Under the pieces are notes generated by a model. The model worked only from the letters and a program-made list of their open reading frames with translations, had not been told where the DNA came from and searched no databases. The position numbers were made by a program, and so were the translations under genes. From PNON01 sp963757065 (GTDB lineage Bacteria; Chloroflexota; Anaerolineae; Anaerolineales; Anaerolineaceae), in assembly GCA_963757065.1 (NCBI GenBank), contig CAVWQC010000001.1, positions 372,001-436,000 on the forward strand: a stretch of 64,000 nucleotides of DNA, read 5' to 3'. Positions within the stretch are counted from its first letter, which is position 1. The number at the start of each line of letters is the position of its first letter. Below are positions 7,509-18,288 of this stretch, in pieces.

Positions 7509-8353
7509 AGAAACCTTTTATTTCACTTGGATTGTCAGGTTACCCGCTTGGTCATAGTTATTCTCCTGTGATGCATAATGCCGCCCTGGCTGCTTCAGGG
7601 ATCGAAGGGGACTATCGTCTTTATCCAATTCCCCCGTCGGCTGATGGAAATTCGAAACTGGAAGAACTTATCCAATCCATGCGGAATGGAAACCTATGCG
7701 GATTAAATATCACCATCCCATATAAACAATCCGTTCAAAACCTGGTTGATAGGTTAACCCCACTGGCAGCCCATATTGGTGCTGTCAATGTGCTTTACAT
7801 GAAAGATGGTGAGCTTATCGGCGATAACACCGACTGTCCGGCTTTCTTATCTGACATTGAAAATTCCTTCCATTTTGAAGAGTCGTCCGATCATCACGCA
7901 CTGGTATTAGGAGCCGGTGGTTCTGCCCGGGCAGTTGTATATGCTTTACACCAGAAAGGCTGGAATGTTCAGGTTGCTGCCCGTAATAAAAAACAGGCTG
8001 AGGATCTGATTACTAGTCTCGGAATATCTAATGCTCAGGCACTTTATTTGGAAAAAGAGGAGCTTTCCTTATTGAGAGAAATTCATCTTGTTGTGAATAC
8101 AACCCCGGTAGGAATGTCTCCTGATTCAGATCTTTCTCCGTGGCCGGATGAGCTGCAGCTGCCAAAAAACGCTGCCGTATATGACTTGATCTATAACCCT
8201 TCGGAGACCAGGCTGATGAAAAGTGCACGGAAAGCCGGATTGGATGCAGTGAACGGGTTGGGAATGCTGGTGGAACAGGCAGCATTATCTTTTGAGATTT
8301 GGACCGGCATGAAGGCTCCAAGGGATGTCATGCGCCAATCTGTGAATATTTGA
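7505..8353 (+). CDS. aroE: Shikimate dehydrogenase
   Basis: A 282-residue NADP-dependent reductase (3-dehydroshikimate to shikimate). The substrate-binding N-terminal motif GYPLGHSYSPVMHNAAL is followed by LNITIPYKQSV with the catalytic Lys, NVLYMKDGELIGDNTD with the catalytic Asp, the nucleotide motif LGAGGSARAVVYAL, NTTPVGMSP and NGLGMLVEQAALSFEIWTG. The frame is intact. It overlaps aroA by 4 nt and precedes aroC by 19 nt, inside the aromatic operon. Confidence 0.93.
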   Translation: MKKPFISLGLSGYPLGHSYSPVMHNAALAASGIEGDYRLYPIPPSADGNSKLEELIQSMRNGNLCGLNITIPYKQSVQNLVDRLTPLAAHIGAVNVLYMKDGELIGDNTDCPAFLSDIENSFHFEESSDHHALVLGAGGSARAVVYALHQKGWNVQVAARNKKQAEDLITSLGISNAQALYLEKEELSLLREIHLVVNTTPVGMSPDSDLSPWPDELQLPKNAAVYDLIYNPSETRLMKSARKAGLDAVNGLGMLVEQAALSFEIWTGMKAPRDVMRQSVNI

Positions 8354-8372
8354 AGTGAAAGGCAGGAATAGT

Positions 8373-9547
8373 ATGGGATTACGTTTATTAACTGCAGGGG
8401 AATCACATGGACCAGGCATGATCTCCATCCTGGATGGCTTACCAGCTGGATTGCCTATCTCACCGGAGTATATCGATGTTGACCTGACACGCCGGCAGGA
8501 CGGGTATGGTGCAGGACCGCGGATGAAATTGGAGCATGATCGTGTTCAAATATTGGCTGGAATCATGGAAGGCAAAACAACAGGTGCTCCCGTGGCATTG
8601 ATGATCGAGAATGCAGATCATAAGAATTGGAAAGGCAGAAAGATCCCGGCCATGACCATACCCCGCCCGGGGCATGCAGATCTGGCAGGTGCCATCAAAT
8701 ATGGGATGAATGACCTGCGTCCGGTCCTGGAGCGGGCTTCTGCCAGGGAAACTGCTTCCCGTGTGGCTGCAGGTGCTGTCTGCCGGTTATTGCTTAGCTT
8801 CATTTGGAATCAAAGTGGGCGGGTATGTATCCGCAATAGGTAGTGTGTCAGCAAGTATTGATGGTATGAGTATCGAAACTTGTGTTGAATCGGCTTTAAC
8901 AGATCCGGTTCATTGTCCTGACCCGGATGCTTCCAGAAAAATGCAGTCTGCGATTCACCAGGCAATGCTGGATAAGGATACTCTGGGTGGAATCATCGAA
9001 GTGACAGCGACGGGATTACCACCCGGATTAGGATCTTATTCCCAATGGGACAAACGCCTGGATGCGCGCATTGGCAGCGCAGTACTCAGTGTACCGGCAA
9101 TCAAAGGAGTTGAGTTTGGTCATGCTTTTGAATAATTCAACCTTGGCGGGAACAAAAGTTCATGATCCGATCCGGTTGGAAAATAATCGTCTGGTTAGGT
9201 CATCGAATCGCGATGGAGGGTTGGAGGGAGGTGTCACCACCGGGCAGCCCCTTTTCATCCGGGCAGCCATGAAACCCATCCCCACCACACTTACACCCCA
9301 GCCTTCAGTCGACCTGGCCAGTGGGGAGGAAGTGGCTACCCGATATGAACGTTCCGATTTCTGCCCTGTTCCCCGAGCAGTTGTCATTTTGGAAGCGATG
9401 GTGGCTTTTGTTCTGGCTGATGCGCTTATTGACAAGTTGGGCGGAGATTCATTAGCTGAAATGCAGGAACGCTTTGCAAATTTGAGAAAAGCCAGCCTGG
9501 AGGACCTGCGACTGGATGGTCATGAGCATATCTTCTGGCAGGAATAA
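8373..9547 (+). CDS. aroC: Chorismate synthase (frame breaks)
   Basis: FMN-dependent conversion of EPSP to chorismate. The ATG at 8373 gives the conserved start MGLRLLTAGESHGPG; a GTG at 8355 is less likely because GGCAGGA lies between. Further signatures are RRQDGYGAGPRMKLEHD, IPRPGHADLAGAIKYG, LERASARETASRVAAGA, NRDGGLEGGVTTGQPL, KPIPTTLTPQPSVD and RSDFCPVPRAVVI. Frame breaks lie near 8787-8803 and 9128-9140; the protein is continuous across both when frames are joined. Total length of about 391 residues is normal for the family. Confidence 0.87.
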
Positions 9548-9620
9548 GATATTTTTTGGTAATCAATATGCAGGAAAACCATTGGAAAAATTAGATGAGC
9601 ATCAAAAAGGTTAATCCATT

Positions 9621-11187
9621 ATGAAATCCAATTTATTTCTATACGGACCTCCTGGCAGTGGAAAAACAACCACCGGAAAGCTCCTCGCAGAGGAACTTCA
9701 ACTGCCATTTACTGATCTGGATGAGGTCATTGAGACCACCGCCGGAAAAACCATATCCGAAATATTTTCCAGTTCTGGCGAACCAGCATTCCGGACCCTC
9801 GAAAGTGAATGCCTGAGAGATCTTCTGGATTCTCGCCGAAGTGTCATAGCACTGGGAGGAGGTACATTATTGAATCCCGACAATCGCAGCATGGTTGAAA
9901 CGATGCGGAAAAGTGTTATGTCTATCAGCAAATCAAAAAAGTTTAGTGGATAGAATTCAGGAGAAACCCGGGAAGCGCCCATTGCTCGGAACTGCCGATG
10001 AGGGTCAGAGATTATTAATGGATCTTTTGGATGCAAGGGCTGCACATTATGATTCTTTTCCCCTGTGCCTTGATACTACCAACCTTTCCATTCAGGAAGC
10101 AGCCTGGAAAGCCATGGTGCAATTCGGATCATTTCGATTGAGCAGCATGGGAAAAGCGTATGAAATTATTGTCCAGGAAGGTGTTGTGGATCATTTGGGA
10201 GAATTGCTTCATCTTCAAAACCACAAAGGTCCGATAACGATCGTATCAGACAGCAATGTTGCCCCCCTTTACGCCAACCGAATACAAAAGATTCTGGAGG
10301 GTGCAGGATACAAAGTTGAGGTTATCACCATCCCTGCAGGCGAGGCAAGTAAAACGATCCCCTATTTGGAATTCCTCTGGCACGGGTTTCTAACTGCAGG
10401 ATTGGATCGGTCAGGCATGGTAGTAGCATTGGGCGGCGGTGTGGTTGGGGACCTGGCTGGCTTCGCAGCTTCAACATTCATGCGGGGTATCCCCTGGGTG
10501 GTCATTCCCACCTCCCTGCTGGCAATGGTCGATTCCTCTTTAGGCGGAAAAACCGGGATAGATCTGCCGTTGGGAAAGAATCTGGCAGGAGCATTCCATT
10601 CTCCAAGCCTGGTACTGTCCGATCCACAATTGCTGGTTACTCTCCCTGAAATTGAATTGAAAAATGGACTGGCTGAAATCGTAAAACACGGAGTCATCGC
10701 AGATCCCGGTTTGTTCGATCTCTGTGGTTCAGGATGGCAGGTTGTATCACAACAGTTGGAAGAAATTGTCAGGTTGGCGATAGCCGTAAAAGTAAAATTC
10801 GTACAGGCTGATCCTTACGAGGATGGGGTACGAGCAGCCTTGAATTTTGGGCATACGCTTGGGCATGCCATTGAAAAGGGGTCCGGGTACAAGCTTCGCC
10901 ATGGAGAAGCTGTATCCATCGGGATGGTCTATGAAACACGATTATCAGAAAAAATCGGAATTGCCCGGACGGGATTGGCGAAGGACATATCGAATGTTTT
11001 GCAAGGGTTGGGGTTGCCCATCGATATTCCAGCGGGAATGGATCGCGACCAGTTAATCAGCGATATGCAATTTGATAAAAAGAAAAAGAATGGATTGATC
11101 AGTTTTGCTTTACCAGTTGAGATCGGTAAAGTAAAAACTGGAGTGGCGGTGTCAAAGGAGGATATAAAATGGATGATCACAAATTAA
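9621..11187 (+). CDS. aroKB: Bifunctional shikimate kinase / 3-dehydroquinate synthase (frame break)
   Basis: Residues about 1-165 are a shikimate kinase: P-loop LYGPPGSGKTTTGK (about 7-20), DLDEVIE, FRTLES and LGGGTLLN. They run without a stop or new start into a full 3-dehydroquinate synthase with VVALGGGVVGDLAGFAAS, SSLGGKTGIDLPLGKNLAGAF, LAEIVKHGVI and LNFGHTLGHAIEKGSGY (Zn-binding His). One frame break near 9895-9920 sits inside the kinase half, not at the domain junction, so the fusion itself appears genuine. Kinase-synthase fusions are known from Thermotoga and relatives. The two activities are steps 5 and 2 of the pathway. It overlaps aroQ by 19 nt. Confidence 0.85.
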
Positions 11188-11618
11188 TACCAGTGCTTGT
11201 ACTGCATGGCCCAAACCTTAATCTGCTCGGAGAACGTGAACCGGAAATCTATGGCTCCATGACGTTATCAGAACTCAACAACAACCTGATCGATTATGGG
11301 AGATCATTGGGGCTGGAAGTGTTATGTCAGCAATCCAACCATGAAGGAAAGTTGATTGATCTGCTTCAGGAAGCTCGGATTTCAACAAGTGGAGTGGTTT
11401 TCAATGCCGGGGGATATACACACACCTCGGTCGCATTACGCGATGCAATTTCAGCTATCCGTATTCCGGTCGTGGAAGTGCATCTTTCCAATATTTATGC
11501 CAGGGAAGAATTCCGCCGAACATCATTGATCTCACCAGTCTGCAAGGGAGTGATCAGTGGTTTTGGCTGGATTTCGTATCGACTGGCTCTGCAAGCCTTA
11601 AAAGGAATTCTCGATTAA
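11169..11618 (+). CDS. aroQ: 3-dehydroquinate dehydratase, type II
   Basis: A 149-residue type II dehydroquinase (3-dehydroquinate to 3-dehydroshikimate), normally a dodecamer. Motifs: VLVLHGPNLNLLGEREPEIYG with the catalytic Tyr, CQQSNHEGKLIDLLQEA, NAGGYTHTSVALRDAI and VEVHLSNIYAREEFRRTS with the catalytic His. The ATG lies inside the last codons of aroKB, so translation is coupled. Last gene of the aromatic operon; pheA comes toward it from the other strand. Confidence 0.93.
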   Translation: MDDHKLIPVLVLHGPNLNLLGEREPEIYGSMTLSELNNNLIDYGRSLGLEVLCQQSNHEGKLIDLLQEARISTSGVVFNAGGYTHTSVALRDAISAIRIPVVEVHLSNIYAREEFRRTSLISPVCKGVISGFGWISYRLALQALKGILD

Positions 11619-11621
11619 ATT

Positions 11622-11658
11622 AACCATAAAAAAAATTGAAATACGCTATGGTTTTCTA
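11622..11658 (+). terminator. Possible weak terminator between convergent aroQ and pheA
   Basis: AACCATA (11622-11628) pairs with TATGGTT (11647-11653) across an 18-nt loop, followed by TTCT. The stem is short, A+T-rich and has a long loop, so termination here is plausible from position but weakly supported by sequence. Confidence 0.3.
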
Positions 11659-11682
11659 CTAATAACCTACAAACTTGAATAT

Positions 11683-12513
11683 TTATTGCAGTTGATTATC
11701 TAAAAACTTAGGGTACGACCCAAGAATTCTAAGAAAAGTGGCATATTCATCCAGATTGGACAGCGCTTTCTGCACTTTTCCATCTGCTTGAGAGCCGGAA
11801 AAATCGATATAGAATAGATACTCCCAGGGTTTACCCACCAGGGGTCTGGATTCAATTTTTGTCAGGTCAATGCCGCGTAGGGCGAAGACACTCATTGCCC
11901 GGAATAATGCTGCCGGTTCATTTTTGAGCGCAAAAACAATTGAGGTTTTGGCATTTTGAACCACCACTTGATGTTCACGGGATATTATTTGAAAACGAGT
12001 ATAGTTGGCAGCATTATCCTCAATATTCTCAACCAGGACCTGCATCCCATATAGATCGGCAGCCCAATGTGAGGCGATAGCTGCCACACATGGATCACCT
12101 AATTCCTTAATCATTTTTACACTTCCGGCAGTATCATAGACGGGTTCGGAGGTAACACCCTTCATCGCACGTAAAGTATTTTCACATTGAGCCAAGGCCT
12201 GCGGATGACTGACAACCTTATGGATTCGATCGATCCTGGTATCAGGAAGGCCAATCAGACAGTGGGATACCCGGGTAATGTGCTCACCGGTCACAAACAG
12301 ATTGTTTTCCAGCAACAGGTCATAATTCCGATGAATACTGCCTGCCACTGAATTTTCAACCGGGATAAAACCGCAATCGCAGGAACAATCAGCCACGCTT
12401 GAAAAGACTTCTTCAAAGGAGATACATGGTACTGTGACACAATCATTTCCGAAATGTTCCCGGATTGCCTGTTCTGAGTAAGCACCATGTTCTCCCTGGA
12501 AAGCAATTTTCAT
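11683..12513 (-). CDS. pheA: Prephenate dehydratase with ACT domain
   Basis: A 276-residue monofunctional enzyme, prephenate to phenylpyruvate. The N-terminus KIAFQGEHGAYSEQAI and FIPVENSVAGSIHRNYDLL are typical, and ANYTRFQIISRE holds the catalytic Thr-Arg-Phe. The C-terminal ACT domain (about residues 190-272) has KIESRPLVGKPWEYLFYIDF, the ESRP element of Phe-binding regulation, so feedback inhibition by phenylalanine is expected. It is the last gene of the branched-chain operon rather than part of the aro operon. Its ATG overlaps the ilvE stop (ATGA), suggesting coupled translation with an aminotransferase that may also act on phenylpyruvate. Confidence 0.92.
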   Translation of the reverse strand: MKIAFQGEHGAYSEQAIREHFGNDCVTVPCISFEEVFSSVADCSCDCGFIPVENSVAGSIHRNYDLLLENNLFVTGEHITRVSHCLIGLPDTRIDRIHKVVSHPQALAQCENTLRAMKGVTSEPVYDTAGSVKMIKELGDPCVAAIASHWAADLYGMQVLVENIEDNAANYTRFQIISREHQVVVQNAKTSIVFALKNEPAALFRAMSVFALRGIDLTKIESRPLVGKPWEYLFYIDFSGSQADGKVQKALSNLDEYATFLRILGSYPKFLDNQLQ

Positions 12514-13494
12514 TTATAGACACCTGCATATTCAGACAACGAATTTGAGGTTTCCTTCTGTGTGCCAGTAAAATCTTTGTTTACATAATCCAACCATTCT
12601 GCTGAACGGGGATGTTTGCCTTCAACCACTGCATGGAAAGCCTGCTGCATTTTTCTGGTAATGGGCCCGGGGTACCACTGCCAATGGTACGGAAATCCAC
12701 CTCAGTCACCGGGATCACTTCAGCAGCAGTACCGCAAACGAATAATTCATCTGCAATATAAAGCTGATCACGGCTCACCAGCATCTCCTTAACCGAATAC
12801 CCTAGATCTCCTGCCAGGGTGATCAAAGAATCACGGGTGATACCTTCCAATACTGTCGCTGTCTGGGGAGTATAAATTTGTCCTTTTCGCACTATGAAAA
12901 GATTTCTCCGGTACATTCAGCCACATAACCCTGCGGATCCAGCATGATCGCTTCGTCAAAACCCAAGCGGACGGATTCTGTCTTGGCCAGAACACTGTTT
13001 GTGTAATTACCGGTGATCTTTGCTTTCGTCATCATGATGTTCGCATGATGACGGGTAAACGACGAAACATTCGCCCGGACCCCTTTTTCTTTTGATTCAT
13101 TCCCTAAGTAGCCATCCCATTCCCAGGATGCAATACCAACTTTCGCACAGCCCGTATCCAGGTTCAAATTAGGGTTGGGGCTGCTATGGTAGATCAACGG
13201 ACGTATGTAACAGGCTTTAAACCCATTGGAAAGAACAGTTTCTTTGGCTGCCTGGCATAATTCATTAGCAGTATAAGGTAATTCCCGGAAACCCAGAACT
13301 TTGGCAGAATTGATCAACCTCTCCATGTGTTCCCGCAATCGAAATACTGCTGGTCCTTCGTCCGTACTATAACAACGGATTCCCTCAAATACACCCAAAC
13401 CGTAATGCAAGGCTGTATTTAGAAATGGAACCGTTGCTTTTTCATAATCTACAAGTGTGCCGTCCATCCAGATATATTTAGATTCGATGCTCAT
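12510..13494 (-). CDS. ilvE: Branched-chain amino acid aminotransferase (frame breaks)
   Basis: A class IV PLP aminotransferase, last step for Leu, Ile and Val. Conserved blocks: the start KYIWMDGTLVDYEKATVPFL, TALHYGLGVFEGIRCY, PLIYHSS, ANIMMTKAKITGNYTNSVLA with the PLP lysine, LDPQGYVAECTGE, TATVLEGITRDS and DELFVCGTAAEVIPV. The frame breaks near 12895-12905 and 12655-12670. Following the shifted frames restores PGPITRKMQQAFHAVV and an ending ...EYAGVYK whose TGA overlaps the pheA start. The summed length of about 328 residues is slightly long but normal. TAGGAGAAC precedes the ATG. Confidence 0.85.
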
Positions 13495-13504
13495 TTTAGT
13501 TCTC

Positions 13505-14572
13505 CTATTCTGATTTCAAATTATGAAGTATGGCTTCTGTTACAACCCGGGTGGATGCTGAACCGCCAAGGTCAACAGTAAGACAGCCTTCTGTTATCGT
13601 TCTTTCAACAGCCTGTTCAATGGCAACTGCTTCGCTTTCCAATTTCAGTGAGTAGCGCAGAAGGTAAGCGGTGGAAAGGATCGTGCCCATCGGGTTGGCG
13701 ATCCCTTTGCCGGCAATATCCGGGGCAGACCCATGGATCGGCTCATATAATCCCGGTCCACTGCTGCCAAGTGAGGCAGAAGGTAACAAGCCCATCGAAC
13801 CGGAAAGGACAGACGCCTCATCGGTGAGGATGTCTCCGAACATGTTTTCCGTTACCATCACATCAAAACCAGCCGGGTTGGAGATCAGCCGCATGGCGGC
13901 AGTATCCACCAGCATATGCTCCAGTGTAATATGCGGATATTTTGCACCGGTTTCCGTGGCAATCTGGCGCCATAACCGTGATGATTCAAGGACATTGGCC
14001 TTATCCACGGATGTCACTTTCCCCCGGCGCTTTTCTGCCAGTTTGAATGCCATCTCCAGGATCCGTTCGATTTCATAATCGTAATATTCCAGTGTATCGA
14101 CAGCCCGCATGTGACCGTCCACTTTGTCACGTTTCTTTGGCTCACCAAAATACAAACCGCCTGTCAGCTCGCGCACCACGACCATATCCACCCCGGTTAA
14201 CTTTTCCGGCCGCAGCGGGGAAGAACCCACCAGGGAAGGATACACTTTTACCGGACGCAGGTTTGCAAATACACCCAGCCCTTTACGCAATCCCAGAAGA
14301 CCCTGCTCCGGGCGAACAGCAGCATTGGGGTTGTCCCATTTTGGTCCACCCACTGCCCCCAGCAGCACAGCATCTGCTCCCTTGCAGGCAGCCAGAGTAT
14401 CGTCGGTCAAGGCGATACCAAATCGATCGATGGAGGACCCGCCGATAAGATGTTCTTCGAAATTAAAATGATGATGATAACTTCGAGCTACTTCTTCCAG
14501 GACGAGGACAGCAGCAGAAACCACTTCCGGTCCAATCCCGTCGCCTGGTAATAAAACAATTCTAGCTTCCAT
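13505..14572 (-). CDS. leuB: 3-isopropylmalate dehydrogenase
   Basis: A 355-residue NAD-dependent enzyme of leucine synthesis; with cimA it can also act on methylmalate for isoleucine. The start is the ATG at 14572 (MEARIVLLPGDGIGPEV), preceded by GGAGG; an in-frame TTG 12 nt upstream overlaps that site and is rejected. Signatures: LLGAVGGPKWDN, the substrate Arg region LGLRKGLGVFANLRPVK, VVRELTGGLYFGEPKKR, VDKANVLESSRLW and GSAPDIAGKGIANPMGTI. Intact frame, 10 nt before ilvE. Confidence 0.93.
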   Translation of the reverse strand: MEARIVLLPGDGIGPEVVSAAVLVLEEVARSYHHHFNFEEHLIGGSSIDRFGIALTDDTLAACKGADAVLLGAVGGPKWDNPNAAVRPEQGLLGLRKGLGVFANLRPVKVYPSLVGSSPLRPEKLTGVDMVVVRELTGGLYFGEPKKRDKVDGHMRAVDTLEYYDYEIERILEMAFKLAEKRRGKVTSVDKANVLESSRLWRQIATETGAKYPHITLEHMLVDTAAMRLISNPAGFDVMVTENMFGDILTDEASVLSGSMGLLPSASLGSSGPGLYEPIHGSAPDIAGKGIANPMGTILSTAYLLRYSLKLESEAVAIEQAVERTITEGCLTVDLGGSASTRVVTEAILHNLKSE

Positions 14573-14623
14573 GACCCTCCACAATTACAGTAATATTTTT
14601 GTGATCCAGTTTTTGTTTGTTGA

Positions 14624-16178
14624 TCAACAGGCAACCATCAGACCGTATTCAACTGAATCCACAAGCGCCTGCCAGCTGGCTTCGATGATATTGGAACTAG
14701 CTCCAACAGTATTCCAGGATTTGTTCCCATTCTGTGTCTCGATCAACACCCGGGTTGTGGCGCTTGTTCCGTTGTTTCCATCCAGGATGCGGACTTTGTA
14801 ATCTGACAGGTGGAAAAGTTCGATGCTTGGGTAGTGACCAATTAAGGCTTTCCGAAGGGCAATATCCAATGCATTCACCGGGCCGTTGCCTTCCGCTGCT
14901 GTGTGCATCACTTCACCGGAAACATTGATCTTCACTGTCGCTTCAGCGATGATCCCGCGTCCCTGGCGATGCTCCACCTGGGTGGCAAAGTCGATCAATT
15001 CAAAGAGTGGATGATAATTTTGTTCTTTCCGTTTAAACATCATAATGATGGAGGCCTCAGCCGCCTCAAAGGAGAAACCCTGCGATTCCAAGCGCTTTAC
15101 TTCACTTAAGACATTATTGGTATGTTCTTCCTGCTCCACCTGAATGCCATGCTCTTCAGCGACACTGAGCAAGTTTCCTTTCCCGGAGAGCTCAGAAACG
15201 ACGACTTCCATTTTATTGCCAACCAGTTCAGGTTCGATGTGCTGATAGGAATGCGGGTTGCGCCGCATGGCAGCCACATGAACTCCACCTTTATGGGCGA
15301 ATGCTGCCTTTCCCGATGTAAGCCAGATGTTCGTCTGGTGAAAGGTTCGCCATTTCAGACACATAGTGAGAAAGATCGTAAAGCTTGGCCAGGTTTCCGG
15401 TTGGTAATGATTGGAGTCCCAATTTTAATTCCAGGTCGGGGATCACTGAGCACAGGTTGGCATTTCCGCAGCGCTCACCATAGCCATTGATGGTACCCTG
15501 CACCTGGGTGCAACCTTCGCGGACTGCCGCCAGGGAATTGGCAACAGCACATTCGCCGTCATTGTGGGCGTGGATTCCCAGCGGAATTTCGACAGCAGAA
15601 CGGACGGTTCGCACCACCTCAGTCACCTGCCAGGGCATATTACCACCATTGGTGTCGCATAAGACAACCCTGTCTGCTCCGCCTTTTATCGCTGCTTTGA
15701 GAGTTTGTAATGCATATTCCGGATCTTCGTTATAACCATCAAAAAAGTGCTCAGCATCATAGATCACTGCTTTGCCCTGAGCTTTCAAGTATGAGACACT
15801 TTCTTCGATCATGCGTAAATTATTAGGCAGGGTGGTGCGCAGGACTTCCTTGACATGCAGAATCGATGTTTTTCCAAAAATGGTGCAGGTTCCAGTTCCT
15901 GATTTGAGCAGCGCCTGGATATTTGGGTCGTCCGCCGGGTTTTTATTGGCCTGACAGGTGGATCCGAACGCCGCGATTTTTGCATTCTTCCATTGGATTC
16001 TGGCTGCCCGCTCGAAAAATTCCACATCCTTGGGATTGGATCCCGGCCATCCGCCTTCAATGTAGGCTACTCCCAACTCATCCAATCTTTTAGCGATGGC
16101 GATCTTGTCATTGCAGGAAAGAGAAATATCCTTCCGTTGGGTTCCATCTCGTAATGTCGTATCGTAGATCTCTATCAT
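14624..16178 (-). CDS. cimA: (R)-citramalate synthase, CimA type (frame break)
   Basis: Condenses pyruvate and acetyl-CoA to citramalate, opening the threonine-independent route to isoleucine. The N-terminus IYDTTLRDGTQRKDISLS followed by YIEGGWPGSNPKD is characteristic of the CimA branch of the LeuA/HMGL-like family. HAHNDGECAVANSLAAVREG and QGTINGYGERCGNANLCSVI complete the TIM barrel, and the C-terminal half is a LeuA-type allosteric domain. The frame breaks once near 15295-15365; the shifted frame continues as GKAAFAHKGGVHVAAM, exactly the expected sequence. Start supported by GAGGGAAT. No ilvA (threonine deaminase) is present in this operon. Confidence 0.87.
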
Positions 16179-16204
16179 TTATTCCCTCAAATTCGAGTAA
16201 TTCG

Positions 16205-16790
16205 TTACATCTTCATTTCAAACGCTGTGATCTTTTCATCCAATTTCAAAAGATAGCCTAATTCATCTACACCATTCAACAGGCAGGTTCGTGAAAAGCT
16301 GTCAATGGAGAATGCATAAGATTTAGCTGGTCCGAGTTCCAGTGTCTGTTTTTCCAGGTCTATTTCCAACACTAGTTTCCGGGTTCTGCTGAATTGATTC
16401 GATCAGTTCCTGATGTTGAGCCTGGCTTATTTGAATTGGAAGAAGCCCATTCTTAAGAGCATTGTTACGGAAGATATCCGCAAAAGATGTGGATACAACG
16501 GCCTTGATTCCATAACCCATCAGAGCCCAGGGGGCATGCTCACGGGACGAACCGCAGCCAAAGTTATCACCTGTAATGAGAATTTGTGCACCCTGGCTCT
16601 CAGGCCGGTTCAATAAGAAATCCGGTTTTGGGGTGCCATCCTCCATATAACGCCAATCGGAAAACAGGTTGGCTCCCAATCCATTCTTATCGGTGACTTT
16701 TAGAAACCTTGCCGGAATGATCTGATCCGTATCAATATTGTTTACCATGAGCATTATTGCTTTACTGGTAATTGTTTTTATGGGTTCCAT
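16205..16790 (-). CDS. leuD: 3-isopropylmalate dehydratase small subunit (frame break)
   Basis: Partner of LeuC in isomerising 2-isopropylmalate (and citramalate). Recognised by VNNIDTDQIIPARFLK, LITGDNFGCGSSREHAPWALMGYG and ISTSFADIFRNNALKNGLLPI-like text near the C-terminal half. One frame break near 16372-16380; the other frame continues VLEIDLEKQTLELG and ends ...CLLNGVDELGYLLKLDEKI, giving about 195 residues, a normal LeuD length. The ATG at 16790 is preferred over a TTG at 16802. Confidence 0.85.
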
Positions 16791-16865
16791 ATGTTGATCC
16801 AATATCCTGATATTCTTTTAGTTAATTAACCTTCCAATTGATTTGGAATGAGGCGAAACGGTTTC

Positions 16866-18288
16866 TTAAAGTGTTCGGGGGTCAGTCACAACGCCGGTTA
16901 CCGCAGCTGCTGCAGCCGTGATCGGGCTCGCGAGCATAGTACGGCCGCCCTTGCCCTGCCGGCCTTCAAAATTCCGATTGCTGGTACTCACTGCAAACTG
17001 ACCGGGAGCAATCTGGTCTCCGTTCATGGCAATACACATACTGCATCCGGATTCACGCCATTCTGCCCCAGCCTGAAGGAAGATCTTATCCAATCCTTCA
17101 GCCTCGGCCTGGCGTTTCACTTCCTGTGAACCGGGGACAACCAGCACTCGCGTTCCGAGCGGCAGTTTTGCGTCCATTCAACATGGATGCGGCTGCCCGC
17201 AGATCACTGATCCGGCCATTGGTGCAGCTGCCGATGAAGACCACATCCACCGGATGACCCAATAAAGGCATACCCGGTTGGAGATCCATATAAGCCAGAG
17301 CCTTTCCAAAGCTGCCTTTTGACCAGCATCGGTTTGGATTGAAGGGTCGGGGATTAGCGCTGTTATCGGAATGCCCATACCCGGATTTGTACCAAAGGTG
17401 ATCATTGGTTCCAAGTGTTCAACATCGACTTGAACACTCTGGTCATACACGGCACCTGCATCGCTGGGAAGCTGCTTCCAATTTTCCAACGCTGCCTGCC
17501 ATTTTGCTCCTTTTGGCGCATGAGGTCGGCCGGCAAGGTATTCGTAGGTTGTATCATCCGGAGCAATCATCCCGGCACGAGCTCCAGCTTCTATCGACAT
17601 GTTGCAGATCGTCATGCGTTCTTCCATGGATAAAGAATGGATAATGTCGCCGCGATATTCTATGACTGATCCTGTCCCACCGCCGATACCGATTTGGCTT
17701 ATCAATGCTAGAATGATGTCTTTTGCACTGACGCCTTTTTGCAAATGGCCATTCAATACCACTTCCAAAGTTTTAGGCTCACGCTGCAGCAGGCATTGTG
17801 TCGCCAGAACATGCTCCACTTCACTGGTTCCAATTCCAAACGCCAGTGCACCAAAAGCTCCATGTGTCGCAGTGTGGCTGTCTCCGCAGACGATCGTCAT
17901 CCCGGGCTGGGTCAAGCCCTGTTCCGGCCCGATGATATGGACAATGCCCAAGGTTCGGGTTTTCAATATCAAACAGTTGAATGCCGAACTCCCGGCAATT
18001 TTCTTCCATCTGTAGAATTTGTTTCGCCGAGAGATCATCCGCGAAAGCCATCCTTCCGCGCGGTGAGCCATCTATTGTCCTGGTTGGAACACCATGATCA
18101 ATGGTGGCTACAGTTCGTTCCGGACGCCTGACTTTTATTCCCCGTGTACGCAAGCCGGTGAAAGCCTGTGGAGAGGTGACTTCATGCACAAGATGCATGT
18201 CGATATACAGCACAGCCGGGGAATCTGCATCCACAGAGACAACATGCTTATCCCAAATTTTCTTAAAGAGGGTTTTTGGTGTGGTCAT
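16866..18288 (-). CDS. leuC: 3-isopropylmalate dehydratase large subunit (frame breaks)
   Basis: Aconitase-family enzyme with a [4Fe-4S] cluster. Conserved text: VLYIDMHLVHEVTSPQAF, VATIDHGVPTR, GMTIVCGDSHTATHGAFG with the first cluster-region Cys, IGIGGGTGSVIEYRGD, VFIGSCTNGRISDLRAAA, and GCSMCIAMNGDQIAPGQ with the paired Cys; it ends with MLASPITAAAAAVTG. The frame breaks near 17945, 17290-17330 and 17180-17200, each bridged perfectly by another frame. The ATG at 18288 has no Shine-Dalgarno and lies inside the end of a small upstream ORF, so translation is probably coupled to it. Confidence 0.85.

Noticed and set aside
9895..9953. Programmed ribosomal frameshift in aroKB
   Set aside because: No slippery heptamer with downstream stem was found, and many unrelated genes here show similar breaks, so sequencing error is simpler.
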